From IMG/VR virus record IMGVR_UViG_3300020034_000450, positions 1 to 40,726 of that record: a DNA stretch of 40,726 nucleotides, one strand, 5' to 3'. Source of the stretch: a virus. A program made the position numbers and the translations under genes. The notes under the pieces were generated by a model. The model was given only the letters and a program-made list of their open reading frames with translations, was not told the origin of the DNA and made no database searches. Shown here in pieces: positions 16,074 through 24,566 of the stretch; position 1 is the stretch's first letter, and every line of letters starts with the position of its first letter.

Positions 16074-16435
16074 TCCCGTATGACGAAGTCGGCGCCGTGT
16101 GCTCCGAGGTCTCAGAGCGGAACGGCCCAGAGTTCATGATCGTGCTGCGTCAACCCTTCGCGATCACGCTCTACGCGTATCTCATGCTCCGCGATCGCGA
16201 TCGGATTGCCGACATCAAAACGAGGAGTCGTGACGTGTATCGCGGGGTCCTGACGGCCATGGCCATGAACGATCCGAAGCGCCTCGAACGGGAGCGCGCC
16301 GAGGTGCGCGCCGACATGCGTAGCGCGCCGGATCCGGCGGCGCAGCGACAAAGTGTCACGGACCGCCGAGCGGCGGGTCTCGCGCTGGCGACCCTCATTG
16401 AGCGCTCGGGTGTGCTCGACGACCGGAGAAACTAA
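16034..16435 (+). CDS. Tail assembly chaperone, T extension (gpGT C-terminal part)
   Basis: This is the part read after the -1 slip, about 133 residues. The full GT product would be about 226 residues (93 from the first frame). It includes a basic C-terminal helix region. A GTG at 16097 could start an independent 112-residue protein, but the slippery site, the stem and the absence of a good ribosome site there favour a fusion. In lambda-like tails GT links the chaperone coat to the tube protein. It ends one base before the tape measure start. Confidence 0.8.
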   Translation, partial: RGRADDPDSVAGLIPYDEVGAVCSEVSERNGPEFMIVLRQPFAITLYAYLMLRDRDRIADIKTRSRDVYRGVLTAMAMNDPKRLERERAEVRADMRSAPDPAAQRQSVTDRRAAGLALATLIERSGVLDDRRN

Positions 16436-18214
16436 ATGACGACCTTCACGGCGATGAATGCCAAGATCGGGTCGGTCGGTGGGAAGGAACTGCTGTCCGA
16501 GCTCGGTGCGATTGACAAGAAGGTCGAGACGACCGCCTCGAAAATGAAAGCGGCTCTTGCGGCGACCGGCAACGATCTGGGCGCTGCGGCGCGGATGATC
16601 GTGGCCGAAGCCAATCAGGCGAACGTAGCCGTTGCCGAAATAGCGACCACGGCGACAAAGAGTTTTACGGCGACCGCGACGGCGATTGAGAGTGCCGGGA
16701 ATCGCATTTCGCATAGCGCGATGATCGGCATTGGCGAGCTGACCCGAGGGCTCGGTCGCATCGGGTCCACCGGGCAGCTCAGCGCGTTCGCGGTTCGCGA
16801 ACTGGCCGGCGGTGTCATGCGGCTCGGCGCATCGCTTGGCGCGGTCGGTGGGCTCGCCGGAATGGCAGTGCTGGCGGGCGGAGCGATCGTCGAAGCCTTC
16901 ACCAAAGCGAGAAAGGAACTCGAGAAAACACAAATCGAGTTCAATCAGCGACTCGATGAAATGGCGAAGTCGAGCAGTCTCGCTGGGCTCGGCGGCCGGT
17001 TCGGGATTGCCACAGAGATTCAGTCAGGCGATCCATTCGCGAAGATCCTGGGGCGCAACCCCGGAGAGAAAGATCTCGACTTCATCCGCCGCAGTCAGGG
17101 TATCGTCGGATTGCAGTCAGAAGTCGCTCGGCGGCAGGCGGCCGTCGACGGACAGCGGGGACTGTTCCGCGGGGGGAGCCGCGAAGCCGACGCTTTGCGC
17201 GAAGCGCAAGTGATGCTCAAGGCCGAGATCGAGAAGCATACCAAGACGGAGCGCTTGATTGCGGAGGTAAACAAGAAGGTCGTCGATGAAACAACGACCG
17301 GCATCAGAGAGGCCGCTGAAAGGAAATCGATCAAGGCGCTCTTCAATCCAGAGTCGCCGACAGGCAACGGCGTGTTTGGTGATCGATTGAAAGGCATGCT
17401 CGCCGGGACCCGGGTGCAGCAGATCGGCGAAACGCCTCGAGAGGCGGAACTGGAGACCTATAAGCAAATCCTCGCGAAGGAGTATCAGGAGGCGAAGACG
17501 CTCGACGAGAAGGACGCCATCCTGAACAAGATCAAGCGCGTGCTCGAGGAGATCGACAAGCTCAATCCCAGACTGTTCGCGAGTGTGACGGGCGACGGGG
17601 TGAAGGCCGCGAAGTTGCCCGCGCTCTCGGCAGCCGAGGAAGACGCCAAAGCAACGGTCAAGCGGATGACCAAGTTCGCCGATGACGCGGCGCAGCATAT
17701 CGCCTCAACCTTTGGGAGTACGATCGCGGCTGGATTCACCGCGGCCTTTGCGCCGGGTGGCAATTCAAAGTCGATCTTCAAAGCGATGACGTCCTCGATC
17801 CTGGAAGGACTCGGCTCGATGTTTGAACAGATCGGCGTCGCGTCGCTCGTCGGTCTCGAATTCATTCAGGGAATCAAGGCGGCGATCTTCGCGTTCGCGC
17901 CGGAAGTCGGCCTGGTCGCGGCGATCGGGCTGATCGCGTTCGGCGCCGCGCTCAAAGGCGCCGGCAGTCGCATCGGCTCGTCCGGATCCGGCGGCGCGAG
18001 TGGCGGCGGCTACACCGGCGCCAGCGTCACGCCCATCACGTCGATCGGCTACATCAACCCCGTGGCCCCTGCGGGCTCCTCGGCCTCCGCGAGTTCGATC
18101 GGCGCGCAACAGCCCGTGCATTTCACCATCATCGGCAAGGACGATCCTGCCGCGCAGCGCCAGATCCTCGAGCTCATGGCGCGCGCCAACCGCCGCGGAT
18201 CGACGAGCGGCTGA
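16436..18214 (+). CDS. Tape measure protein
   Basis: The 592-residue product is the tail length ruler. It has long helical stretches rich in Ala/Lys/Glu, a hydrophobic segment at about 130-152, a second hydrophobic region at roughly 440-515 and a Gly/Ser-rich C-terminus that includes a GCCGGATCCGGC-type site. It is short for a siphophage; at about 1.5 angstrom per residue the tail would be near 90 nm. No peptidoglycan hydrolase motif was found inside. ATG 16436 directly follows the GT stop. Confidence 0.8.
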   Translation: MTTFTAMNAKIGSVGGKELLSELGAIDKKVETTASKMKAALAATGNDLGAAARMIVAEANQANVAVAEIATTATKSFTATATAIESAGNRISHSAMIGIGELTRGLGRIGSTGQLSAFAVRELAGGVMRLGASLGAVGGLAGMAVLAGGAIVEAFTKARKELEKTQIEFNQRLDEMAKSSSLAGLGGRFGIATEIQSGDPFAKILGRNPGEKDLDFIRRSQGIVGLQSEVARRQAAVDGQRGLFRGGSREADALREAQVMLKAEIEKHTKTERLIAEVNKKVVDETTTGIREAAERKSIKALFNPESPTGNGVFGDRLKGMLAGTRVQQIGETPREAELETYKQILAKEYQEAKTLDEKDAILNKIKRVLEEIDKLNPRLFASVTGDGVKAAKLPALSAAEEDAKATVKRMTKFADDAAQHIASTFGSTIAAGFTAAFAPGGNSKSIFKAMTSSILEGLGSMFEQIGVASLVGLEFIQGIKAAIFAFAPEVGLVAAIGLIAFGAALKGAGSRIGSSGSGGASGGGYTGASVTPITSIGYINPVAPAGSSASASSIGAQQPVHFTIIGKDDPAAQRQILELMARANRRGSTSG

Positions 18215-18669
18215 TGGCCTCCTCGATTTCATTCGCCGATGCGTTCGGCGCCGCCGTGCTCACGAATGGGAAACCCGCCCCTGCCGATCGGTTCGGCAAT
18301 TGGGTCCCGGTGTCGAAGCCGATCGGCGAGTCCGCCTCGAGACAATCCGATGGCGCAATCACGATGTTTGTGTTTCGCACCGACTTCGGCGCGACGTTCG
18401 AGCTCGCGCAGATCCCCGTCGCGTCGATCGCGAGCATTCGCCTCGTCGACGTCGCCGCGCGGCTCGTCGCGTGGTTGCTGCAGGGCGGCACATGCAGCGT
18501 CACCACGGGCGATGTCGAGGGCCACGTGTATGCGACCTGTGGGCTCATGCCGGGCAGCTCGCCGTCGCTCACGATGACCGATCGTCGGAACCTCGAGTAC
18601 ACGCTGTCGCTGGCGTTGATCAATCTCGCCGGGTCGCCGGCGCCGATGGTCTGTCACTGGGTCGCATGA
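18214..18669 (+). CDS. Putative distal tail protein
   Basis: The 151-residue product overlaps the tape measure stop by one base (TGATG). It is beta-rich, with Asp-Phe-Gly-Ala-Thr-Phe-Glu-Leu (about 57-64) and Asp-Arg-Arg-Asn-Leu-Glu-Tyr-Thr-Leu-Ser-Leu-Ala (about 123-134). Its place between tape measure and tip protein fits a Dit-like or tail-tip adaptor. It lacks the Cys/His pair of NlpC/P60 hydrolases that often occupy this slot, so I do not call it a hydrolase. Confidence 0.5.
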   Translation: MASSISFADAFGAAVLTNGKPAPADRFGNWVPVSKPIGESASRQSDGAITMFVFRTDFGATFELAQIPVASIASIRLVDVAARLVAWLLQGGTCSVTTGDVEGHVYATCGLMPGSSPSLTMTDRRNLEYTLSLALINLAGSPAPMVCHWVA

Positions 18670-18694
18670 GGCGACGTGCCATGGGGAATCGCTG

Positions 18695-21600
18695 ATGTCG
18701 TCGTTCACCGAGGAATATCGCCTCCGGATCCGGAACGCGACGAACAGCGGCGACGTCCTCGTGATCACGAGCGTCCGCGGCGATGCCACCCCGTTTCTCC
18801 AGGCGCCGCCAAGTGGCGATGGCGCGAGCTTCGATCCCCTCACGGGGCAAGCGATGTGCGCGTCGTACACGGGCACGATCGTCGACGCGATCACGAGCGG
18901 CGTATCGCGCATCGTCACCGCGCAGCTCGAGGACGCGAACCAGCGGCCGCAGCTCGGCTATCGCGTGGCGTTCGTCGAATCACGGATCAACGGCGGCGCG
19001 TGGACGACGCTGGTCGCGGGATACCTCACACTGCTGCGCCTCACGAGCGCGGTGACCTGGGAGTACACGGTCCAGGATGCCTCGCGTGTGCAGGGCGGCT
19101 TCGAGACGTTCGGTGCGCTCGGCAACACGCTGATGACCACCTTCCTCGCGCTCTGGCCGAACCGCGGATGTGCGTTCGGTGGCCCCGTCATCGGCGGGTT
19201 TCTCGGGATGAAAGACTCGCTCGGGAAAGGCTGGACGATGAAGGTGCATCGGCTCGGCTTCGCTGGGTCGTACGTGTACTACTTCGAATATCTCTCCGGC
19301 TACGGTCCACCGAACTGGTTGACCAGCAAGAACATCAACGACTTTGCCGACGGCGTGAACGCCTCGGTGAAGGGATTGTTTCAGGCGCCGCGCAACGATG
19401 GGCACCTGTCCAGCTTCGCGACGATCAATGATTCGCTGCAGAATAGCTTTTGGTCTGGGCTCATCTTCCTCGTCAGCACCGCCGACTCGAGCACGCCAAT
19501 CGTCTACCGTCCGACGAGGAACACCGTCGCGAGCGCGGGGGCTGGTTTCCCGCTGGCGTACGATCAATCGAATCCCAACGCGCTCGTCGTGAGCGGCGGG
19601 ATCGACAAGAACAACACGTACAAAGGCGTCTTCACGATCCAGGATGGCCAAGCGGCGCTGAACGACGGCGACATCGTCACCGTGCGCGCGCTCACGATCC
19701 TGCCGACGGATCTCTCACCCATCTATGTCGATCAGCACCCGGCCGACTTCCTCGCCACGGTGTGGACGCAGGCGGGCATTCCGTTCTATCCCACGGCGAT
19801 CACGAATCTCAAAAACACGCTCGGCACCAAAGAGCGCGTCGCGCGGCGCATCACGCAGACCGAACAAATCGGGTCGTTGATCCAAGAGACCGTCTTCGCG
19901 CCGTACGGCGTGGCGGTGCGCGTGGGCACCATAGGAGACGCCGCCTCGAATGGGTTACTCGTGCCGTTCCCGACGAGGAAGCTGCCGACGGCGCTCCCCT
20001 CGGTCACGATCACTGATCAGGATGTGGTGCAGGACGAAACGAAGTTGCCGTACGAGCTCGATGCGTCGGCCGGCGTCAACACGCTCATCCTGAAACAGAA
20101 GATCCTCCAGACGATCCTCACCGGCGCTGATGACAAAGTGCTCGACGGGGTGACGGAGGGTGACTCGACGATCACGGAGTTCAACACCGACCCGAACGCC
20201 GTGCCGTCTGGCACCGTCACGATCGACGTCCCGGGGATGTTGCATCAGGATCAGAGCTGGTCGCCCAACCAAATCGGATGGCTCGACGCGACGGCGAAGA
20301 CATTGTTCGATCGATTCGGCCGCGGAAACATCAAGCTCGAGACAAGTCTGATTCGTGGCGGCGCTGGCGACGCGCTCAACCTCGGCGACGAAGCCCTCAT
20401 CGACATCGCGCAGCTGCCGAATCACAACGTCCGCCTAGGCGACAGTCCGTCGACGCCCGCGCGCCGAATGCAGCTCATCAGCGTCACCGAACTCCCGCAG
20501 CTGCGCCAAGCCCGCTTCTCCGACAGCGGCCCGAACGCGAACCAGCTCGCGACGGTCCCGACGCTCTCGATCGTGCTGGCTATCGATCTCCCGCGCAGTA
20601 TTGCGTTGGTGACCATCACGAACGCGGCGACGTTGAACGCGGCCGGGATTGGACTCCGACTGCAGGCGGCCGCGATCGCGGGAGGGCCGGCGCCCTTGGC
20701 CGCCGACTATGTCGACATCGCCGCGTTCGCTGACGGGTTGATTCCGACCACCGCGTTTCGCATCGGGCCGTACATCGCCGGCCAAACGCTCTACGTTCGC
20801 GCGAGGAGCGAAAAGAAGGGCAGTGCGGCATCGAACTATGGCGCGAGCGCGAACGTCACGCTGTCGGCCGTTGCCAATCCAACCAGCCTCGTTGCCACAC
20901 CGAGCGGTGCAGACGGATCGCTTTGCACGCTGACGTGGGCGCCGGGCGCAGGCACCGCAAACGACGTCGTCGACGTGTATCTCCGGACGAGCGGTCAGCC
21001 GTTCTCACTGGCGCAGCGGATCGACACGCTTCCGCCCGGCTCCAATCGCTACACGATTCAGCTGCTCACCGCTGGCGTCTCGTACATCGCGACCGTGCAG
21101 TACCGCGATCCGAATACGCTCGATCAGTCCGACGCGATCGACGTCGTGTTCATCGCTGGCGGCGTCACCCGCGTGCTCGCGGCGCCGGTCGATCAAACAC
21201 CGTTTTCCGGATCGGTGGATCCTGAGACGGGCTCGCCACTCCGTGATGGTGTCTTCGGTCTCGCCGTCCTCGCCGCTGAATTCCCTGGGCAAGTCGAGTT
21301 TGCGATCGCGACCGAGACCGGCGTCGCGAGTGGATTCTATGGCGCCTTCGTCACCGTCGACGCGCCGGTCCCAAGCGTGCTCGGAAACTGGACCAAGTTC
21401 TCGACGATCGCGCCGAACGATGGATTGCGTCGGCAGCTGCAAGCGCGCCACGTGCAGGCTGGCGCGACGTCGAGCGCGTACACACCGACCGTCGTGGCCA
21501 CGCCGTGGACGCCAAGCGCATTGCCGCCGGTGTCGACGCTGTCGCCGATCGTCGAGGTGACCTTCCTGCCGCCGACGGCGCCCGGTGTGAACGTGCGGCT

Positions 21601-22594
21601 CCAGGTGAACGGCGTCGATCCGATCGGCACGACGATGCAGGTCGCAATCAAGAGCACCGGCAGCGCGACGGGCATCATCACCGGCCCGGGCGTCGGCATC
21701 CTCAGTCCCAACGCCACGATATGGGAGATCTCTCAACCACAACCGGCGCAGGGTCCGGGATCGCTCGTCGTGCAGGGCGTGACGACGGACGGTCGGATCG
21801 CCGAGCTCGCGGTGACGATCCCGGAGGCGTCGACAGTCGCGGCGCCGCAGGGCACCGTGGCATTCACCGCGGACGGCAATTGGCAAGCGACTGCAGACGG
21901 ACCATCGAACGCGAAATCCTTCAAGTTTCTCTCGAGCACCGGTGCGTTCCCCTCGGATTCGCTCGTGCTCTCGAGCGGGAGTGTTGTCACGGGGCCCGTG
22001 CGTACGTTCAGCACGTCGGGCGGTCCACTCTCGATTGGACAGGCGATCTTTCTCACGATCATTCCGTTCACACAGCCAAGTGCGGGCGGCGTTGCGCTGC
22101 CGAGCATTCACATTCAGGGCGCGTATCTCAACCTCACCGGCAGCAAGACGGTCAACTACTCCGCGGGGAGCTATCTGCAGATCGATGGCACGGATAGCAT
22201 CACGTTCAACACGAACACGCTGCCCACATCGCCCGATCTCGGCATCGGGTCGCCGCTCAAACTCTCGATGCACCATTTGCTGCCCACCGGCGTGTCGATC
22301 GCCCAGGTAAGCATGTGGGGCACGTTCGGCGCGCAGGCCGGCAGCAACGTCGGGGTGTACGTGAATCGATTCTTTCGGCAAGTGACGGGCGGCGTCACCT
22401 CGCAACTGGGCTCTGGATCGCTCACCTACAATGGCGGGCAGCAGACCACGACGATGATTATGGCAGAGACGGTCGGGTCGAGCTCCGGGTACACCTCACG
22501 CGTCGACTGGACCGGGGCGATGGATGCTGGCCAAACGATCGGCGGCGGCGTCGCGATCACGTATTTCATGCCCGACTCCAAGAAAACTCTCTAA
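18695..22594 (+). CDS. Tail tip / host-specificity protein with Fn3-like domain
   Basis: The 1299-residue product is the largest gene and follows the distal-tail candidate. Residues 1 to about 620 form a hub-like module, including an Asp/Gln-rich part around 440-620. A repetitive beta region with a fibronectin-III-like domain (about 730-830, strand pattern with Leu-Thr-Trp and Tyr-x-Ala-x-Val) follows, and then Ser/Thr/Gly-rich beta domains. The last 130 residues look like a compact beta-sandwich suited to receptor binding. It probably contacts the cell surface. The ATG follows GGGGAATCGCTG. The boundaries are estimates. Confidence 0.7.
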   Translation: MSSFTEEYRLRIRNATNSGDVLVITSVRGDATPFLQAPPSGDGASFDPLTGQAMCASYTGTIVDAITSGVSRIVTAQLEDANQRPQLGYRVAFVESRINGGAWTTLVAGYLTLLRLTSAVTWEYTVQDASRVQGGFETFGALGNTLMTTFLALWPNRGCAFGGPVIGGFLGMKDSLGKGWTMKVHRLGFAGSYVYYFEYLSGYGPPNWLTSKNINDFADGVNASVKGLFQAPRNDGHLSSFATINDSLQNSFWSGLIFLVSTADSSTPIVYRPTRNTVASAGAGFPLAYDQSNPNALVVSGGIDKNNTYKGVFTIQDGQAALNDGDIVTVRALTILPTDLSPIYVDQHPADFLATVWTQAGIPFYPTAITNLKNTLGTKERVARRITQTEQIGSLIQETVFAPYGVAVRVGTIGDAASNGLLVPFPTRKLPTALPSVTITDQDVVQDETKLPYELDASAGVNTLILKQKILQTILTGADDKVLDGVTEGDSTITEFNTDPNAVPSGTVTIDVPGMLHQDQSWSPNQIGWLDATAKTLFDRFGRGNIKLETSLIRGGAGDALNLGDEALIDIAQLPNHNVRLGDSPSTPARRMQLISVTELPQLRQARFSDSGPNANQLATVPTLSIVLAIDLPRSIALVTITNAATLNAAGIGLRLQAAAIAGGPAPLAADYVDIAAFADGLIPTTAFRIGPYIAGQTLYVRARSEKKGSAASNYGASANVTLSAVANPTSLVATPSGADGSLCTLTWAPGAGTANDVVDVYLRTSGQPFSLAQRIDTLPPGSNRYTIQLLTAGVSYIATVQYRDPNTLDQSDAIDVVFIAGGVTRVLAAPVDQTPFSGSVDPETGSPLRDGVFGLAVLAAEFPGQVEFAIATETGVASGFYGAFVTVDAPVPSVLGNWTKFSTIAPNDGLRRQLQARHVQAGATSSAYTPTVVATPWTPSALPPVSTLSPIVEVTFLPPTAPGVNVRLQVNGVDPIGTTMQVAIKSTGSATGIITGPGVGILSPNATIWEISQPQPAQGPGSLVVQGVTTDGRIAELAVTIPEASTVAAPQGTVAFTADGNWQATADGPSNAKSFKFLSSTGAFPSDSLVLSSGSVVTGPVRTFSTSGGPLSIGQAIFLTIIPFTQPSAGGVALPSIHIQGAYLNLTGSKTVNYSAGSYLQIDGTDSITFNTNTLPTSPDLGIGSPLKLSMHHLLPTGVSIAQVSMWGTFGAQAGSNVGVYVNRFFRQVTGGVTSQLGSGSLTYNGGQQTTTMIMAETVGSSSGYTSRVDWTGAMDAGQTIGGGVAITYFMPDSKKTL

Positions 22595-22619
22595 ACTCTC
22601 TCGACGGTTCGAGGCTCAC

Positions 22620-23051
22620 ATGCATCAACGGTTACAGAAATTGTTCGATGAGCACCAGTCGCCAAGCCACGCGGGCACGCATCACGTGCACCTGCACGCG
22701 ATGCCGGTCGTGCGGCTCAACGCGATGATCCAAAAACAGGTCCTTGAGTATGAAGCGTTGCTCGAGGAGGCGACCATGGACCCGGAGCACCATCCCGATC
22801 TCACGCCGAAGCTCGAGGCGATCCGGCAGACGCTCGGAGCGCTCAAGCGAGACGCCGCGGCCGCGCAACAGGCGTTCTCGCTCGTCCGCATGGCGATGGA
22901 GCAGCTCGATCGCTACATGCCGGAGGCGCGCATGGACGTCGAACATATTCTTGACGGGATCGCGGCCAAGCGCGGCGCGCCGGATCCGGCGTCGGCCGCG
23001 CCGTCTGTGGCGGTCGAGACTGTTCAATCGTCTGGCACTGTAGTATCGTAG
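22620..23051 (+). CDS. Hypothetical coiled-coil protein
   Basis: The 143-residue product has a His-rich N-terminal stretch (His-Ala-Gly-Thr-His-His-Val-His-Leu-His, about 18-27), followed by long helices rich in Glu/Leu/Ala/Lys (about 35-115) with coiled-coil heptads, then an Ala/Pro tail. ATG 22620 is the first Met after the tip gene. It closes the tail transcription unit before the third leader. Not recognised. Confidence 0.55.
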   Translation: MHQRLQKLFDEHQSPSHAGTHHVHLHAMPVVRLNAMIQKQVLEYEALLEEATMDPEHHPDLTPKLEAIRQTLGALKRDAAAAQQAFSLVRMAMEQLDRYMPEARMDVEHILDGIAAKRGAPDPASAAPSVAVETVQSSGTVVS

Positions 23052-23109
23052 TTCCTGACGCCGCAGGGTTTCGCGGCGCCCCAATTCCTAGCACCGTCTC
23101 ATTCACGGC
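23041..23109 (+). promoter_or_regulatory. Late-unit leader 3: TAGTAT box plus conserved 17-base element
   Basis: TAGTAT (23041-23046) overlaps the end of the preceding gene. Upstream GACTGTT and GCACT(GT) resemble the promoter at 6629, but no clean -35 is seen. The element ACCGTCTCATTCACGGC lies at 23093-23109. A CGCCGC/GCGGCG hairpin lies between (about 23060-23077). Confidence 0.5.
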
Positions 23110-23147
23110 TCTCCGCCCATCTCGGGCAGAGGGCCGTTTTGTCGTTT
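23105..23147 (+). terminator. Intrinsic terminator or attenuator before the small membrane genes
   Basis: A stem of about 14 positions (one C-A mismatch and one G-U pair) starts with ACGGC (23105-23109) and ends with GCCGT (23133-23137), and runs into TTTTGTCGTTT. As in copies 1 and 2, the rising arm is the end of the conserved 17-base element. Confidence 0.7.
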
Positions 23148-23157
23148 GGGAGATTCG

Positions 23158-23265
23158 ATGCTCCGACCGAACTCGCCGCACCGTGCCGGATTGTGCTTGC
23201 TCGCGATCGTTGTCGCGTCAAGCGCGGTCATCGTGCTCGCCGCGCATGTGTGTGGCCGGTCATGA
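23158..23265 (+). CDS. Small single-span membrane protein (lysis candidate)
   Basis: The 35-residue product starts at ATG 23158, seven bases after GGGAG. It has one hydrophobic segment (residues 11-30) with small residues and Cys. Its stop overlaps the next ATG (ATGA at 23262). Below usual gene-caller length limits. Its size, single span and coupling to a second membrane protein suggest a lysis cassette (pinholin or lysis peptide), as inference only. Confidence 0.5.
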   Translation: MLRPNSPHRAGLCLLAIVVASSAVIVLAAHVCGRS

Positions 23266-23606
23266 CGACACGGGTGCGGAAACAGCACGAGCCCGTCGAC
23301 CCCGACGATCACTACGTCATGTCGCGCGACGAAGATCGGAGCATGTGGGCGAAGACGGCCTACGTGATGGAGAAATACAAACTCCTCATTTGGATCGGCA
23401 CCGTCGTCCTCGTCGCGTTCGGGTTCGACTTCAAGACGCCGGCGATGGCACAACACGGCCTCCAGGCGCAGATCGATACGCTCCGGCCGCAACAGCGGAA
23501 GCTCGAGGCCAAGCTGGACATTCTCCTCCGCCTGCAGTGCATGAACCGCGGGCTCACCGATCGCGAACGCCAGCTCGCGGGACTGAGCTGCTCGGCCGCC
23601 CAATGA
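23262..23606 (+). CDS. Membrane protein with C-terminal coiled coil (holin/spanin-like candidate)
   Basis: The 114-residue product has a charged N-terminus, one transmembrane helix at about 41-55, then a periplasmic-type coiled coil (about 60-90) and two Cys near the C-terminus. This N-in, long soluble tail layout resembles inner-membrane spanins or certain holins. It overlaps the preceding small membrane gene by four bases. No recognisable endolysin accompanies it, so the lysis assignment is tentative. Confidence 0.5.
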   Translation: MTTRVRKQHEPVDPDDHYVMSRDEDRSMWAKTAYVMEKYKLLIWIGTVVLVAFGFDFKTPAMAQHGLQAQIDTLRPQQRKLEAKLDILLRLQCMNRGLTDRERQLAGLSCSAAQ

Positions 23607-23616
23607 GGATTCGCTG

Positions 23617-23991
23617 ATGTCCTTGACGCTGTTCCCCGACAGCCGGTTGCGCACGGTCATGACGCCGAAGGCGGCAATCCCGACCTGGTTCGGCTGGCAG
23701 GTGCCGATCTACTGCGCGAGCTGCGGCACGCCGGCGGGCTGTGTGCCGGAGGAGAACATGACCTTCGCGTTCTACCTCTGTAACGAGTGTTTCAAAACGC
23801 ACGGCGACTCGACGCTCTTTATGACCATGCCGGATCAGGTCTTCTGGGCCACGGTCGCCGAGGCGCAGCTGGAGAAGTACGGCCGCTACCTGAGCGCCGA
23901 GGAGGTCGTGGAGAAGCTCACCGACCCGGAGTCGTTGGAAAGTCGTCTCGCTCGTGATCGCAAGTTCCTCACACCACACGCAGGAGAATAG
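23617..23991 (+). CDS. Hypothetical zinc-ribbon protein
   Basis: The 124-residue product carries two Cys-x-x-Cys pairs (about residues 33-36 and 55-58: Tyr-Cys-Ala-Ser-Cys-Gly and Leu-Cys-Asn-Glu-Cys-Phe) spaced as a zinc ribbon. A helical C-terminal half follows. GAGGAT precedes the ATG. Zinc ribbons may bind nucleic acid or stabilise structural proteins; no specific function can be assigned. Confidence 0.55.
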   Translation: MSLTLFPDSRLRTVMTPKAAIPTWFGWQVPIYCASCGTPAGCVPEENMTFAFYLCNECFKTHGDSTLFMTMPDQVFWATVAEAQLEKYGRYLSAEEVVEKLTDPESLESRLARDRKFLTPHAGE

Positions 23992-23995
23992 GACC

Positions 23996-24475
23996 ATGCC
24001 GTTCTGCTATGCATTGGCCTCGGCGCCGGGCACCAACCTCACGACGCACGCGACGCCGGGCACCGAAAACCCGAACCTCGCCGTTCGTCAGGTGACGCGC
24101 GGCGTCGATCTCACGTTGCTCCAGGTCATCGGCCGCGGCGTGCAGCTCACCACGATCACCGGCATTGCGTTCTTCGTGCGCCGGTTCACCACGGCCGGAT
24201 CCGGCGGCGGCGCCATCACGCCAGCGCCCCGGCGCGTGGGCACGACAGCGACGACGGTCGCGGCGGACTCCTCGTCCGCGTTGACACCCGGCACCACGTC
24301 CGGCGCGATCCAGGCCGTGTTCGGCTGCGGCGCGACAGGCCCGGGCGGATGGAACGCCATGAACTCCGACGCCGGCGCGCACCTCGAGGCGGGATCGTCC
24401 GACGAGTTCGACGTCAACAGTGTGTGCGGCGTCGCGTCGTTGCCGTTCAACCTCGGCGGCGAGATCTCCGAGTAA
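23996..24475 (+). CDS. Putative structural protein
   Basis: The 159-residue product is Thr/Gly/Ala-rich with beta-like alternation, no signal peptide and few charged residues. It starts with Met-Pro-Phe-Cys-Tyr-Ala and has Ser/Thr-rich repeats in the middle, encoded partly by the palindrome at 24194. Composition fits a virion surface or fibre-associated protein. A hairpin follows its stop. Not recognised. Confidence 0.45.
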   Translation: MPFCYALASAPGTNLTTHATPGTENPNLAVRQVTRGVDLTLLQVIGRGVQLTTITGIAFFVRRFTTAGSGGGAITPAPRRVGTTATTVAADSSSALTPGTTSGAIQAVFGCGATGPGGWNAMNSDAGAHLEAGSSDEFDVNSVCGVASLPFNLGGEISE

Positions 24476-24497
24476 TCGCTCCCGATGGTGTTCGTGG

Positions 24498-24535
24498 CAC
24501 GCGTCTCGTTGGGCGATGGCCTGGCGAGACGCGTG
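24498..24535 (+). other. Perfect 11-bp inverted repeat in an intergenic gap
   Basis: CACGCGTCTCG (24498-24508) and CGAGACGCGTG (24525-24535) pair perfectly around a 16-base loop in the 91-base gap between two late genes. No T tract follows, so it is not a standard terminator. It may be an mRNA processing or stability element, or a DNA-binding site. Confidence 0.55.
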
Positions 24536-24566
24536 TGGCATGCGGCAACGCCTTGAGGAATCTGGC

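Noticed and set aside
16097-16435. Independent gene starting at GTG 16097
   Set aside because: A complete -1 frameshift signal upstream explains the open frame better.
18214-18669. NlpC/P60 hydrolase, often found after the tape measure
   Set aside because: The required Cys/His pair and motifs are absent.
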